Below are positions 1 through 12,700 of a stretch of 40,664 bases of DNA, one piece after another. The DNA is from Intoshia linei (lineage: Eukaryota; Orthonectida; Rhopaluridae): assembly GCA_001642005.1 (NCBI GenBank), contig LWCA01000203.1, positions 1 to 40,664 on the forward strand, written 5' to 3'. The notes below the pieces were generated by a model that worked only from the letters and a program-made list of their open reading frames with translations, searched no databases and had not been told where the DNA came from. Positions within the stretch are counted from its first letter, which is position 1; the number at the start of each line of letters is the position of its first letter. A program made the translations under genes and the position numbers.

Positions 1-56
1 TTTTTGGCCACAACAAACACGCACAATTGTTAGCTACATACAAAATTGTAACATAT

Positions 57-802
57 GTGTAACATTAACAAGTCTCGTAATCATAATTTTTATAAAGAAT
101 TAAAACCTGTTAAAACTGATAAATTTAATTCTCTTTGGCAAATTGATATATGGTCCTTTCACTGAATCGAATAATGGTTTTAAATATGTAGTAAATATGG
201 TGGATGGGTTGGAAGTCGTCCTGTTTTTAATATTTCTGCAGATATTATAGTTGATGTTGTATATTCACATATTATAACTAGATACAGACCTCCGTTAGAA
301 ATTCATACGGATCTTGGTAAACAATTCGAATCTAATTTATTTAAAGAATTATGTAAGCGATTTGAAATAAAACGATCTACTTCAGAACCATATCGACATC
401 AACAAAATGGAACGATTTAATCGATATTTTCGAGAAAAGTTGAACATATGTTGCAAGAATGATTGGTCAAATTGGGACGAATATTTAAACGATATATTCT
501 TATCCGTTCGTCTATTACCTCACGAAAAATGGAGAATCTCGCCATTAGAGGTTTTATTCGGGTCACAAAGAAGCTCATCCATTCCAAATTACTGTTCGAA
601 AAGTTCTTGGAAAGACACTCTGGCGTATAGAAACAATTATTTATTGATAATGAAAAACAATTACGATAAAAAAGTTCAAAAATCAGTATCCTATTATGAT
701 AAAAATTTTATATTAATGAACCAAAAATTTCTAAAGAACAACCTAGATACAAGTCTCGAGTCTCAAAATTTCAAGACTACATCGTCGACTTAAATGGGGA
801 GG
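57..802 (+). pseudogene. Ty3/gypsy integrase remnant (broken)
   Basis: Decayed 3' end of the pol gene of an LTR retrotransposon. The reading is spread over all three frames, so it cannot make an intact protein. Recognisable pieces are the end of the HHCC zinc-binding region (a Cys at 57 followed by a basic stretch), the first catalytic Asp in the LWQID motif near 136-150, the second Asp in HTDLGKQFES near 302-332, and the catalytic Glu in NGT-ER near 406-415. The spacing fits the D,D35E core of retroviral-type integrases. The C-terminal part follows in the frame of 407-793, then shifts again near 700-740. The integrase N-terminus and everything upstream (protease, RT, RNase H) lie outside the window. 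The family is certain; the exact clade is not. Confidence 0.85.
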
Positions 803-909
803 TGTAGTGCAATAACAACATATTTTTATTTAATACTCTATTATCGTTATCGCACTAGAACATACACTCAAGATTATTTTAAACTTGTGATTAAATTATA
901 AACACTACA
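793..909 (+). mobile_element. Polypurine tract and probable short 3' LTR
   Basis: The run AATGGGGAGG at 793-802 is a typical Ty3/gypsy polypurine tract, directly followed by TGTAGTG (803-809). The matching inverse CACTACA lies at 903-909, so the LTR is read as 803-909, about 107 bp, with 7-bp inverted ends. That is short for a gypsy LTR. The 5' LTR is outside the window, so identity of the two LTRs could not be tested. Confidence 0.6.
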
Positions 910-1225
910 ATATCTCTATCAGAATAATCTTTTTTTTAAATTTTCGGACAGTTAATTATTATACATTTTTTGTTTTAATAAAATATTTCGGAAAAAAAAT
1001 ATATGAATACTAAAATTGTTTTTGACTGTGAAAGTGTGACTTATTCGGATTGAAATTTTTTATGTGTGTTAAGAGGATACAACTGTACCATCTGTAAATT
1101 TTTTTAAATTCTAGGGCTGTTTTCATTAAAAAAATAAGGGTAATTTGTGGTTTTGGCCCTGAAGATATATTTTTTTAAATTTATGGTGTTAAAATCCGTA
1201 TCAGAATATATATATTTTATATACT
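910..1225 (+). repeat. R1 dispersed repeat, copy A (3' part)
   Basis: Copy of R1, a family seen at least six times here. It starts at the ATCTCTATCAGAATAATC motif, which is internal to the fuller copies (compare 4262 and 9165), exactly after the LTR. It contains the core GGTAATTTGTGGTTTTGGCC near 1138 followed by TGAAGATAT. The 5' half is absent, which is explained if the LTR element inserted into it. The short open frame at 1147-1344 falls in this repeat and is not a gene. Confidence 0.75.
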
Positions 1226-2906
1226 TACTGTTTCGTGTATTAAATTTAAACGGCAAGTCCAAATTCGCAGAAACTGGAGAGGTGGATAGGGGCTATATTG
1301 CATTAAGCATCATTTTCCAAGATTTTAAAATAGTCTATTTTTAATTTTCGGTGGCTTAAAGCATGGTCGGTTGGACTTTGATTAGATAAGATTCGCATAA
1401 GAAAAACACTGGAGTATAGTAATCAAAACGAGCTGTCCAGATTAAACTACTTAGTCTTCATAATAGAAATACACTATTAAATATTATTTAGATTGTAATT
1501 TTCAATATTTGCTTAATTGTAATATTTACCTCATATGCCTCTGTAAACTTTGCAGTACACTTTACAGGTATCCGAGTTCAATTAACAAAAGACGCTGAAA
1601 TAAAAACCTTATTTGAAAAATTGGGTAAAAAAATAAAAACATTGGACCAAGTATACAATTTTGCCAATCTACTGATAAGAAGAAATAGAATACTGACTTC
1701 AGGGGTTAGATTATTAACCCTTACGAGACGGCGATGTGTGATGAGCTCTAATGCAAATCACTTAATATTATTGGGACAATTTTTGGCACATATCCATGAC
1801 ATTGTCTCGTAAGGATTAGAATTTTTTAATGTATATAAGGTTTTATGTAGATATTAGCCTTCGTTCAAGTAGTGTTATCATACATTTCAATCATTTGTTT
1901 ATATTTTACCCAATTCAAATATGAAATTTTGGAAAATGATTCAAACGTTTACGAGAAAATTGTATCTAACGATATTTAAAAAATTAAATAAATATATGTA
2001 CCTACTTTGTTACTTTATATTGACTTTGTTATATAGACGTTATTTTTTCTTTTTTTGTATCCATGAAAAAGTATCTGATTGCTGAAATACTACTAAACAT
2101 ATGCAAACTTGTAATTGTTCAAAAAAATCTCAATTAACATTTTCTTTGAGTATATTTGAGATATATAATTGAAATGTTTAGATTATTTCATGTGTGTTAT
2201 TGGGTATGATTACCACTATAGACATTTCAATTATACGTAAAATTGGTTATGTTATATTACCTCTATCTATTGGTTCAACAATATTATGCATGGCTATACT
2301 TTCCACCAAATCTGACGCTTGGAAGGATTTTTCGGTGATTAAATACACATGATTAATATTTTATTTAAAATGTTTAAAGTTTAATCGTGGGGTTTTTATT
2401 GTGTATATAAAGGTTATGCGTGGATTCAGGTAAAATATTAATTCGGAAACGACAACAAACATTCAAATACTGTATACACTAAATAAATAGTATAACTTAA
2501 AGCCACATCTCAAATTACACTTAAAATGCAATGTAAATAAGAATTGAGATATATCTTATTTAATTAATTAGATTTTTATCTCCACACATTTTGAGGTTAA
2601 CATCTTCATAACAATTCACATTAGGAATGATTTTTAGTACTATTTTTTTTGAAATGTTTTGGTCAAACACGGCTATAGACGAGTATGATAGTTTTATGGT
2701 TATACTGAAAAAAAACAGTTTTTTTGATAAATGTTCATTATACAATAATTATTGTAATATAACATGTCCAATGGACATTGTCCATAGTATATAGGCCTAG
2801 ATTACATGTTATTTCTATAATTTTAAAATATTAAATTTACTAATTATCTAATAATTAATGTGGTGTTAATAATAATATGTACATTATAAATTAAAATGTA
2901 TAGCGT
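1226..2906. other. Intergenic, no gene recognised
   Basis: AT-rich sequence without a convincing exon on either strand. Short frames at 1621-1812 and 2560-2745 (minus) lack recognisable motifs. The only structure seen is the small inverted-repeat element at 1719-1814 and a short hairpin TGTCC-AAT-GGACA near 2766. Confidence 0.6.
1719..1814. repeat. Small inverted-repeat element (96 bp)
   Basis: CCTTACGAGAC at 1719-1729 is matched by its exact reverse complement at 1804-1814; with one mismatch the match extends two to three bases outward on each side (AACCCTTACG versus CGTAAGGATT). About 74 bp lie between the arms. This looks like a very short MITE or foldback, but no second copy was found in the window and no clear target duplication is visible. 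Confidence 0.5.
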
Positions 2907-3338
2907 ATGATTCTAAACGTAAATATGATTATTGGATTTTCCATTTTTGCAGGAATGAATATGGCATTACGAGCGTTGTATAAGCAAGCAATGAAGACGG
3001 AAGTAGTGTACAAGATGAAATTAATTACACAGGTGGCACAAAAACTCATTATGCTCAGCGAGTTTTATTCATATGATAACATTGTGTTAAGAAAAAAGAA
3101 ATTCGTTATTCATGCAGTAATTTATAATACATTGTACATAGGCAATTTTCCAAACTCAATTCAACCAAAGCCAGTAAATTTATGTCAGGTATGCGAAAAA
3201 TTGAAAACCAACATATACCAATTCACAGAAGGTCATTTAAATCAGATTTTTTGTTTTTTTAATGAAACAACATTGTTATTAAAATTGGAGCTTTACCTAG
3301 CAAAATCTTATACTATTAATACATGTATATTTGTATGA
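2907..3338 (+). CDS. Unrecognised ORF, possibly an exon
   Basis: Open frame of 143 codons with no family resemblance that I recognise. A good 3' splice site (tttttgcag, ending near 2952) sits inside it just before GMNMALRALYKQ, and a possible donor (CAG|GTATGC) near 3187. The coding part may therefore be an internal exon of about 235 nt rather than the whole frame. The peptide is Lys-rich with regularly spaced Tyr and Leu and has no membrane segment. No partner exon was found. It could equally be a chance frame or a transposon relic. Confidence 0.25.
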   Translation: MILNVNMIIGFSIFAGMNMALRALYKQAMKTEVVYKMKLITQVAQKLIMLSEFYSYDNIVLRKKKFVIHAVIYNTLYIGNFPNSIQPKPVNLCQVCEKLKTNIYQFTEGHLNQIFCFFNETTLLLKLELYLAKSYTINTCIFV

Positions 3339-3470
3339 TTATATACTTTAAAATCTTTACAATGTAAAATACAGTCTCAGTCCTTATTAACGGAATTTCC
3401 ACATTTTCAATTCCGTTAATATGAAATTTCCCCCATAGTAACACCCTTGTTAACAGAATTTAAAATTACG

Positions 3471-3786
3471 TTGAAAATCTAATTTAAAAATCCTACTATT
3501 CACTATTATTAATCCTTTAAAGAAGTGGTTCCCAAATTTGTGTCAGGTGGAACTATCATATTACATTACTTTTTACTTTAAAGTGAATTATTCCATCTTA
3601 ATTTTTTTGTTAACATTTGCGTAATCTAATTTTAAAAACAATATTATCCCATTTTTCTAATTTATTATACAGAATGTGTGTATAATATTAAAAATAAAGA
3701 AAAAACTGTCCAATCCTAAAAATTGTCATAAATAACTTGAATTCCAGAAAAAATAAAATTATGAAAACCTATTTTGTCATTTTTAA
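3471..3786 (+). repeat. R2 dispersed repeat, copy 1
   Basis: About 315 bp nearly collinear with 5843-6205: both start with TTGAAAATCTAA, share AATCCTACTATTCACTATTA, then GTGGTTCCCAAATTTG and GGTGGAAC, and end in TATTTTGTCATT. The internal GTGGTTCCCAAA resembles a hAT terminal sequence, which suggests a non-autonomous hAT derivative, but no complete pair of ends was located. Confidence 0.7.
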
Positions 3787-3933
3787 TGTGATGATATATA
3801 TTCAGTACCAATTCAATAAATACTTAAAAATACCAATTATGTATCATTAATTAACCGAATCTTCACTTTATAAACATATTTTAGTCGAATTTCACCAAGA
3901 TTACAAATGATTGTAATAAATATAAAAATGATA

Positions 3934-4780
3934 TTAACAAAGTTGTTTTAGTTTCCTTGTTTAGTTTCTATTTAAATTTTATCCAAAATATTTTGAAAAT
4001 GAGAATTTGAAATTTAAAAATTGGGTAGCAATGAAAAAAATTCCGAAGGAATGAGTTATATAGATTTTTACCCATATTTCTTTATTGGAAATGTGTAGAC
4101 GTTCACTGCACACTTTTTTGAAATTGTAGATTGACATTTTCAATTTTTATTTTAATCGAAATATTTGAAAAATATTGGTTGATAATATATTAAAAGTATT
4201 TTTCATCGGAAATGCGCAGATTTCTCGTATTGAACTTTTGTATTTATATTAACTAGAATAAGCTCTATCAGAATAATTTTTTTTTTTAATTTTTGGACCG
4301 TTAATTATTTCACATTTTTTGTTTGATGTTTTGTTAATAAAATATTTCGAAAAAAAAATAATATGAATACTAAAATGCTTTTTTGACCATGAAGTCGTCA
4401 TTTATTCGGATTGAAATTTTCTATGTGGGTTAACATTATACAACTGTACCAACTGTAAATTTTGTTTAATTCTAGGGCTATTTTCATTAAAAAAAAGAAG
4501 GATAATTTGTGATTTTTGCCGTAAAGATATTTTTTTAAATTTATGATCATGTTTATGATTTTAAAATCCGTATCAGCGCATATATATTTTTTTAAAATCT
4601 CCAACTCGTTTGATTTTCAAAAAGAGGGACAATTGGGGTTTTTGACTCGTAAGATGTGAGTGTGGGATGTTCAAATTTATCTTATTATCCGTCCCGGAAA
4701 AAACTGTAATTGAAATGTGGACTTTATAAAATTCTAAGACTAGTAGTTATTTTAATAAAGTGGAACACACACACACTAAC
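3934..4780 (+). repeat. R1 dispersed repeat, copy B (longest)
   Basis: The fullest copy of R1. It starts at TTAACAAAGTTGTTTTAG and ends in a CA-rich tail (GGAACACACACACACTAAC). The second half consists of related units of roughly 120-130 bp, each built as AAATTCTA, then T-rich, an A-run, GGGxAATTxG, TTTTTGACC, GAAGAT. The same units occur in copies at 8911, 34441 and, inverted, at 23437 and 40186. No open frame of note; the minus-strand frame at 4398-4604 is part of the repeat. Confidence 0.8.
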
Positions 4781-4934
4781 AAAAATCGCGTAGTATATTA
4801 TATAAGTTAGGATATATAACAATACAAATACATTAACCTACATAAACGTATTCAAAATTATGACATTTATTTGTCGCATATATTTTAATTTTGTAGTCTA
4901 AGGTCTAAGATTAGTTTGTGAGTGTTGTCTAGTG

Positions 4935-4985
4935 CAGCGTTTCCCAACCGCCCTGAATTTTTTTTGGTGTCGATCGATAAATTAT
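4935..4985 (+). repeat. hAT-type terminal sequence
   Basis: CAGCGTTTCCCAACCGCCCT has the CAG-start, TTCCCAACC form typical of hAT transposon ends. Only this end is recognisable; no matching right end was found, so the element is partial or diverged. Confidence 0.45.
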
Positions 4986-5757
4986 CAACAGTGCCTTCAA
5001 TTATAATTGTTATATTTGGTTAATTTTTAATTTCGTTTAATTCGTAAAAATAATATTAACCGATATATTAACTGTTACACGCACATCATACTGTATGATT
5101 TACAATAGCGCTACAAAAAAATAAACATAAAAAAATGATTCTTGATCATATTCAAATTTTTTATTCAACACTCATACCGTCTGTTAGTGCTCTAATGAGC
5201 TTTGGTTTGATTTTTTTAAATTTGAAAAAAGATAAAAATTTGTTTTGTATTGTATAATTTAGATTATCAGTGGAATTCTTATAATAATTTGCTATATATC
5301 CGCTGGAATGATTCACCACAAAAAAATTGTTGATATTAAAGAAAAATTAATTATAAACCCACACATAATCGTCACGAATAAAAAAATGTTTCAAATAATG
5401 TAGTTAATAAATACTTACATTAATATTGTACCATAAATCAATTAATCTACCACCAAAGTGCGGTTACCTCTTATATATTTTTCTTATAATTAATAAATTT
5501 ACTACATTATAATGTAAAACGTTTATTTTTAATTATTTTCGTATGTCAGCACTGTACTAGCTGTTCATTTAGACAGGTTTGGAAATCAAGCATGACAAGC
5601 TTTCTGAATCTATGTGTCAATGAATAAAAATTGACGCTCATTATTTAATTGATAAACATACTTTATTTACATTAACATATATTAATATCTATTAGATGCT
5701 TAGTATGAAGCATCACCCGAAGCACAAACTGTACACTTCTAATATAATATAGTCTTA
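4986..5757. other. Intergenic, nothing recognised
   Basis: Very AT-rich sequence with frequent stops in all frames and no motif, RNA gene or repeat end that I can identify. Confidence 0.5.
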
Positions 5758-5796
5758 CTAGGTTGACTGTTATGTACTACGTACAACAGCACCTAG
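5758..5796. repeat. R3 palindromic hairpin, copy 1
   Basis: CTAGGTTGACTGTTATGTAC and the opposite arm GTACAACAGCACCTAG form an imperfect 39-bp hairpin around a TAC loop. It is one of five related sequences (others at 9797, 19345, 34406, 37115). An R2 copy follows about 45 bp downstream. Confidence 0.7.
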
Positions 5797-5842
5797 CTCT
5801 GCCAAAGGCACATTTTTATTTTACCAAAAAAATAAATTCATG

Positions 5843-6205
5843 TTGAAAATCTAACTTAAAAATCCTACTATTCACTATTATCAATTCTTTAAAGGAGTGG
5901 TTCCCAAATTTGTTTAAGGTGGAACCATCATATCACATTACTTTTTACTTTAAAGTGAATTATTCCGTCTTGTTTTTTTGTTAACATTTGCGTAAAGAAT
6001 TTTAATAACAATTGTTATCCCATTTTTTTAATTTAAATTTAATTTAATTTTAATTTAATAGACAGAATGTGTGTGATTATCACTGATAACTTATTATATT
6101 TATAATATTAAAAATAAAGTAAAAACAGTCCAATCATAAAAATTGTCATAAATAGCATAAATTCCAGACAAAATAAAATTGTAAAAACATATTTTGTCAT
6201 TCAAT
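5843..6205 (+). repeat. R2 dispersed repeat, copy 2
   Basis: Collinear with 3471-3786, including GTGGTTCCCAAATTTG and the ATTCCAGA-AAATAAAATT end region, with an AT-rich expansion near 6030-6060. A third, partial relative (AATCCAATTATAATTAC to GAATTTTAG-AAAATAAAAT) lies at about 9870-9965 in a katanin intron. Confidence 0.7.
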
Positions 6206-6772
6206 TTAAATTTACAATCCGTAAAACGGTTAAAGTTAGGGTGATGTAATACTACTGTTTAATACATAATATGTTTGTAATAGTAGACACCAAAAATATA
6301 AAGCTTTCAGCATAAAAGCATCTTATGAAAAAGAATGAAATTCGAATGAACATTGTTCAAATAAAAAACATTTATTACCAAAGTTTCAAATTTTGTACCA
6401 GTGAGAATCGCTGTCACAGACCATAAACTGAATAAAAATTGTCCCAATTATATTTTAAAATAAACATTATGTTTATATTTTCAGTAGATAGAAATTGAAA
6501 TTTTTCAAGTTTTAAAATTAAAAAAATGCATAAACTTCAACATGATAGAACTAAAAACAATTAATTTGTTTTTATTTTTATGTAAACGAAATTTCAATAG
6601 AAACGAAACAAGAAATTAAAGTTTAAAACTAAAAGAATTGGACATTGGAAAGTTAGAGTGTATTTAATTGTATTAAAATTTAACACTAATTTAATTTAAA
6701 GGATGTTTGAAAAGGACAAAATAGAATTTTATCGTAAATATACTTTTTAATTGAAAATTTTGTATTTTCTAG
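6206..6772. other. Upstream region of katanin p80
   Basis: The first coding exon of the downstream gene, which should carry about ten residues including the start Met, must lie upstream of the splice acceptor ending at 6772 (tgtattttctag). An ATG at 6703 opens a 15-codon frame, but its only donor, at 6742, would not join in frame, so I could not place exon 1. Confidence 0.4.
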
Positions 6773-9700
6773 TTGTTTTATATATTACAAATTTTAGGTG
6801 AATTCTCTAGTCATAACGAATCAAAGATAAATTGTACAGCTATAAGTCCAAAGTCTGGTCAATTGATCGCAGTAGGTTGTAATAATTGTAAAATTAATTT
6901 ATGGAATTTAAATGGAAATGAGAATGAATCCATTTTAAGTGGTCATACAAATTCTATTGAAAAAATTCGATTTAGTCATGATGATAAATACATTATTGCT
7001 GGTTCCAGGTCTGGTTCTCTTAAAGTTTGGGATGTTCAAAGAGAAAAAAGTAATTTTTATCTAAAAATGTTTCATTTTAGTACAAATTAGAGTTTAATTA
7101 CGTAAGAATTTTACATGTCTTAAATTAGTCTAAGGGCTGAATATGTACAATGTAATGCATTCATCTTGAAGGGTTTAATTTATATTTTCAATTGGGGCAT
7201 ATGAGCTAATATTTTAATCTCATTAGTAATTCTTAATTAAATATTTGAAATTACTTTTTTATCAATCAATTTATTCAAGTTTCATTTATTTTTATTAATT
7301 TTTAGTTATTCGTTCATTAGCTGGTCATAAAGCACGTGTAAATTCTTTGGAGTTTCATATACATGGAAATTTGATTGTTTCTGCTGGAAATGATTCCGTT
7401 ATCAAGGTTTATTTCATTACTTGGTACTTTTTTAATTCATATTTATAGATCTGGGATATGCGTAAAATGAGTTTCAATAAGGTAAAGTAATTGCATAATA
7501 TATTATAATGTTACCACAATTAGTATATTAGTATGTTAAATTTCTAAATTTGGTGGTTGTAAAATTAACTTTTTTGAAGTATTAATTTGGTATTTATGTA
7601 AAATTTTCGTCTTTTACATACATGTATTTTTAGTCAAAATTATATTATGTTTAGACTAGAAAAATTAAAATTATTACATTACAAAATATTGAGTGATAAA
7701 ATGATTAAAGTCATTATTTTAACTATCAAGATGCAACTTTCATGTATTTATTAAGAGTCCGTAGAAAAAATTGTATTTAAATTTGTGTTTTGTCAAATTC
7801 TCCGACTCTTAGTTTTTTAAATATATAACTACAGATACAATGTAGATATATTTTGTAAATGTACTCTTAATTATATTTAGAGATTTTCATTGAGTGCAAC
7901 ATGCATATCTTGCTGTCCTTCTGGAAAATACTTTTGCATTGGAGATAGTAATGGGATTATCAATGTACAATATTAAATTATAAATAGTATTATACGATTC
8001 ATGGTATGATATACTGTGCCGTGTAAGGAAGTCTTGTACTCTACCGGGTCACGGTGAAGGAGAAGTCATAAATGGATATAATATTTTTAATAGTGAAATT
8101 TTTTAAAGACTGTTAGAAACTTGGCCAATTATTATGTAGATTAGAGTGTCATATTTTTTCGAAAATTCGTGAATTTTATTTAGTGTCTAGTGTAGGTTTG
8201 CTGTATTCATAAAATATCAATGTTATTATAATTGCATTTATTTTAAAAAAATTCCTATTCGAGTTACAACACGATTTTAATATTCTCATATATCATACAA
8301 AAATACTAATAAAAAATTGAAAATAATCTACATGTATTATTTGCTGAATTTAATGCAATATTACTTTAATTGTCGTTTGTAGGATTAATTATTTATTATT
8401 ATAATAATAGCACGAATAAAATACATAGGCTAGAAATATATTTTAAAATCCACAAAGCACACTCGAGAATATGGTAAACGAAGCCAAAATACTGAACCCA
8501 TAGAAACAAGAATTAGCAACATTCAGCTAAATAAAGTTTATTTTATTTTTCTATAACAATTTAATAGCATTACTAATTGTAAATTAAAATAGTATACCGC
8601 TCGAATAATGATTTTTGGATGTCTATAAAGTTAGATTAAGTTATATTTTTTTATGAATAACCAAACGTACGCTATACGCACATTATTTTTGAATACGTGA
8701 CACCCTAATGTAGATTTATTATATTACAATATAATAATCTTTTTATCCATAGAAGTTGGATTTAAATTGCATGAATTTACAAGAAATTTCAATTGAAAAT
8801 AATTTGCCAGTATTAAATATAGCAATACACAATACTATTAAAATTTTTGCGGCTTCATATATGGATAGGTTTATAATATTTTTAAATTAACTAGGTCTGC
8901 GAGTCGTTTATTTAAAATTTAAAAATTACATAGTAATGAAAAAAATTCTGAAGGAATGAATTATATAGATTTTCACCCATATTTCTTTATTGGAAATATG
9001 TAGAGGTTCAATACACACTTTTTTGAAATTGTAGATTTTCAATTTTTATTTTAATCGAAATATTTGAAAAATATTGGTTGGTAATATATTAAAAATTATT
9101 TTTCACCGGGAATGCGTAGATTTCTGGGGTTGTAATTTTGTATTTATATCAACTGGAATAAGCTCTATCAGAAAAATCTTTTTTTTAATTTTCGGACCGT
9201 TAATTATTTCACATTTTTTTTTAATAAAATATTTTGGAAAAAAAATATATGAATACTAAAATGCTTTTTTGACTGTCGTCACTTATTCGGATTGAAATTT
9301 TGTGTGTGTGTTAACAGGATACAACTGTATCACTGTAAATTTTTATAAATTTTAGGGCTGTCTTCATTAAAAAAAAGGTAATTTGGGTTTTGGCCCTAAA
9401 GATATATTTTGTTCAAATTTAAATTTATGTTAATATATATGATTTTAAAATCCGTATCAGAGTTTATATTTTTTTAAATTCTCTAACTCGTTTGATTTTA
9501 TAAAAAAGGACAATTGGGCTTTTTGATTTGTAAGATGTGAATTTGGAGGTTGAAATGTATTTTGCTAACACCCTAGAAAAAACTGTAATTGAAATGTGGA
9601 CTGTATAAAATTATAAGACTGGTAGTTATTGAAATAAACGGTAGAATATCATATTAGTAATATTGTATGTAATATTTTAAAAATTAGAACGGTTCGATTA

Positions 9701-12700
9701 TGGGATGCAGACACATTTTGTCAAATTGGCGAATCTGTTGTGGAATCTACTCCTGTTAAGTAATTTCAAATTATTTTAAAATATATTTAACATTAGCTAG
9801 GCTGTTATGTACTTGGTACCAAAATCAGCTAGTTCTACCGAGGGCCAATTTTTGAATTGATTATAGATGGAGTGTATAATTATAAAAACAATCCAATTAT
9901 AATTACAACCCTAAAAAACGTCATAAATAAAATGAATTTTAGAAAAAATAAAATTTTAAATAAATGTAGTACTTATAATATAATAAAGTAAATAATGCTT
10001 ATGATTTTAAAAACTAACAAATTTTATGTTTTAATTTTAGTTATATTTTATTAAAATTCTAGAACTTTTTTTATTTTTGAGAAAAAGGGTAATTTGTAAT
10101 TTTGACCAGGAAGGTGTACGTTTTATTTTCATTTTTAAAAAAGAAATTTAAGATACTGCATCAATATCGAAAAGCTGTATTAGAAATTGGGCTTTTTTAA
10201 ATTGTAGCATTGTTATTTTTTTAATTAAACGGTAACACACAACCACGATCAATTTTATATAATCAAAATAAGTAAGATTAAAAAAAGTCAACTTTTTTAA
10301 TGCAATATTGTACAATGTACACTAATTATTTCGGTAATTACAAAATGAAAATATCTAAAACCTTCAGACTACGATTTACCGAGTCCCTTCACCTTTTAAC
10401 CAAAATTAGAAAATGTTGAGTGTACATAAAATAATATACTTGTTAATATAATTTTTATTTTATGCCATAGAAAACTTATTTTTTCACAATCCGAAAATCA
10501 AGTTTATGGTATCCGTAAAGATTATGTTCGTGTGTATACTGAATCAAATAATAACATTACATCAAAATCAGTTTTTTTGGATTGGGGAAATGTTTGCGAT
10601 ATTGAATCTTATGATAATAAATTGGTAATAACGCAGAAATGGTATCATTTTTAGTCATTTACATTGCTTTTCAAAAATAATGCACATAAATTCCATAAAT
10701 ATGTATAAACATTAGTTTTTTTCCATTTTTATTTGAGCATCTTAAAAATAAAAAATATAATAATATTTTTTTTAAATATTGACAAATGTGTCTGGGTTAT
10801 TTTTGAAACAAAGTGTAAAAATCCAGTTTAAACTGGGTTATTTTTGTAGTTGATAATATTTGTTGATTTAATTTTTATTTAGATATCTTGTTCTGTTGAT
10901 GACTATTTTCTTTCGCTGTATGACTTACCAATTAAAGTAATTATTGTTTATGATTTATCAGATTACATTTAATTTCTAGGTTTTTTATGTTTTTTATATT
11001 CATTACTCTGAATAAAGGATTTTCACCCCTATATATTAAACTTTGTTATTCAAGTTAATCATATGTAAATCTCGATACATTTATTATTCTTTATTTGTAC
11101 AATGTTACTAAAAATTAATATACATAAAAATTAATGTACGTTAAGATGAAATGTAATGAATAATTTAAAATTTAGAATCTAGAAAATTTAGAAAATGAAG
11201 ACATTGCCTTTACTAAAAAAGTAAAGGGATTAAAGTTATTTTTCAATAACATTAATTTAATTATTTTAGAAAATCTCAAAATTATATTGATTTAAACGTT
11301 AAAGGTAGAGTAGCAGGTAATTTTTTCTTGTTTATCAATATTTTATACTCGTTATTCCCGAAAATTTCTACATCTCATTTAAAGGAAATTCTGTTGAATA
11401 TTTCATGTTTATCTAAATATTTAGTTCGGTCTCAATTTAAACTTTCAGAGTATCCAAATATCAATGTTATTGATAATTTTAACTTGGAAGATAAAAAAAT
11501 GGGTAATTTTAATTTTAAAAATTTTAAGACTGAATTATAATTTAATGAATTTTCATTTAGATAATTGTCATGTTGAAAAAAAAATAAAAAAGGAAACTTC
11601 AAATTTAAAAATCGAAAAAAAGAGTGAAATTCCAATTTCCATGTCAACCAAATTTAAGACTAAAAATTGTAAAAAAGAATTTGACCAAAAAATGGAGACT
11701 TATTTTATTCAACCTTTTGGTATGTATATGATTAGTGGATGAAAAGATTAAATTACCTACTAAAACATATTTAGGCAAAAAGAACCCAAATTATACTTAT
11801 ATTCTTGATAATGGTATGAATTTTTAAATTTTGCATTTCTATATAGACATTCTAGACAAGGAAACTGAAAAGAAACAAAATATTATAGAATCTACACCTC
11901 ATCTGAACCTAAAAAAATCAGACAGCTTCGTTGCACCCGAACCAAAAAAATTGTATAATATTATAGAAGAACCAGTAAAACTATTCACTAAACCTGGAAG
12001 ATTAGATACAAAACTTGATACAAGTACTTTTGTTTTTCGAAGTAGTAGTTCAAAAGTATCTATAAACTTGACCCAAGAAAATTCTTCTTCTGTTGGTGAA
12101 TTGGATAAAATTATTCTCAGACAAAATTTTAAGGAAAAAGAAATGCTAAAATCCAAAACGGAAAAAAAAGAAGCCATCATTTGTAATATTGAAAATACCT
12201 CTAAATCTATTCAAAATCCTACCACTGTAGAAATGGTTACTAAAATTCCATGGGATAATTTAACTAGCAATTTTAATTTAATTGAACAAGGAACTGTAAA
12301 AATTGCGTCAGATGCTGACATTATGATTAAAATTATCAAGGAAGGCAATTTTTGTGTAATTTAAATTATTTTTTATTTTTATCAATTATTTAGAAATGTA
12401 TTGAAAAATTAAAATTAATTAATAACGACAAATTGACTATTGATTATTTGGCAATTTTTATTAAATCAAGGTAAAATTTTGTTTTAAAAAAAAAAGTAAA
12501 ATTTCAAAAATTGATTATTTAGAAATATATGGATTCTTGAAAATGCACTTTATATATTAGAACTCATTTTACCAATTTACAATTCGACGATTGAAAAGTT
12601 TGATTTAAAATTTGAAATTTTTACAAGTGTTTAGACATTTATTAGAAACCTTTTTATTTACAATTGAATTAATCAAAAAATTTGAAAATGTAATCAAAAT

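Noticed and set aside
1147-1344. Small ORFs at 1147-1344, 4398-4604, 9074-9259 and 34873-35201.
   Set aside because: All lie in or next to copies of the R1 repeat and are not conserved as frames between copies.
6703-6748. ATG at 6703 as the start exon of katanin p80.
   Set aside because: The only donor would join out of frame and the implied intron would be about 30 nt.
11432-12180. Minus-strand and alternate-frame ORFs overlapping katanin exons.
   Set aside because: The plus-strand exons join in consistent phase and match katanin; the others show no motif.
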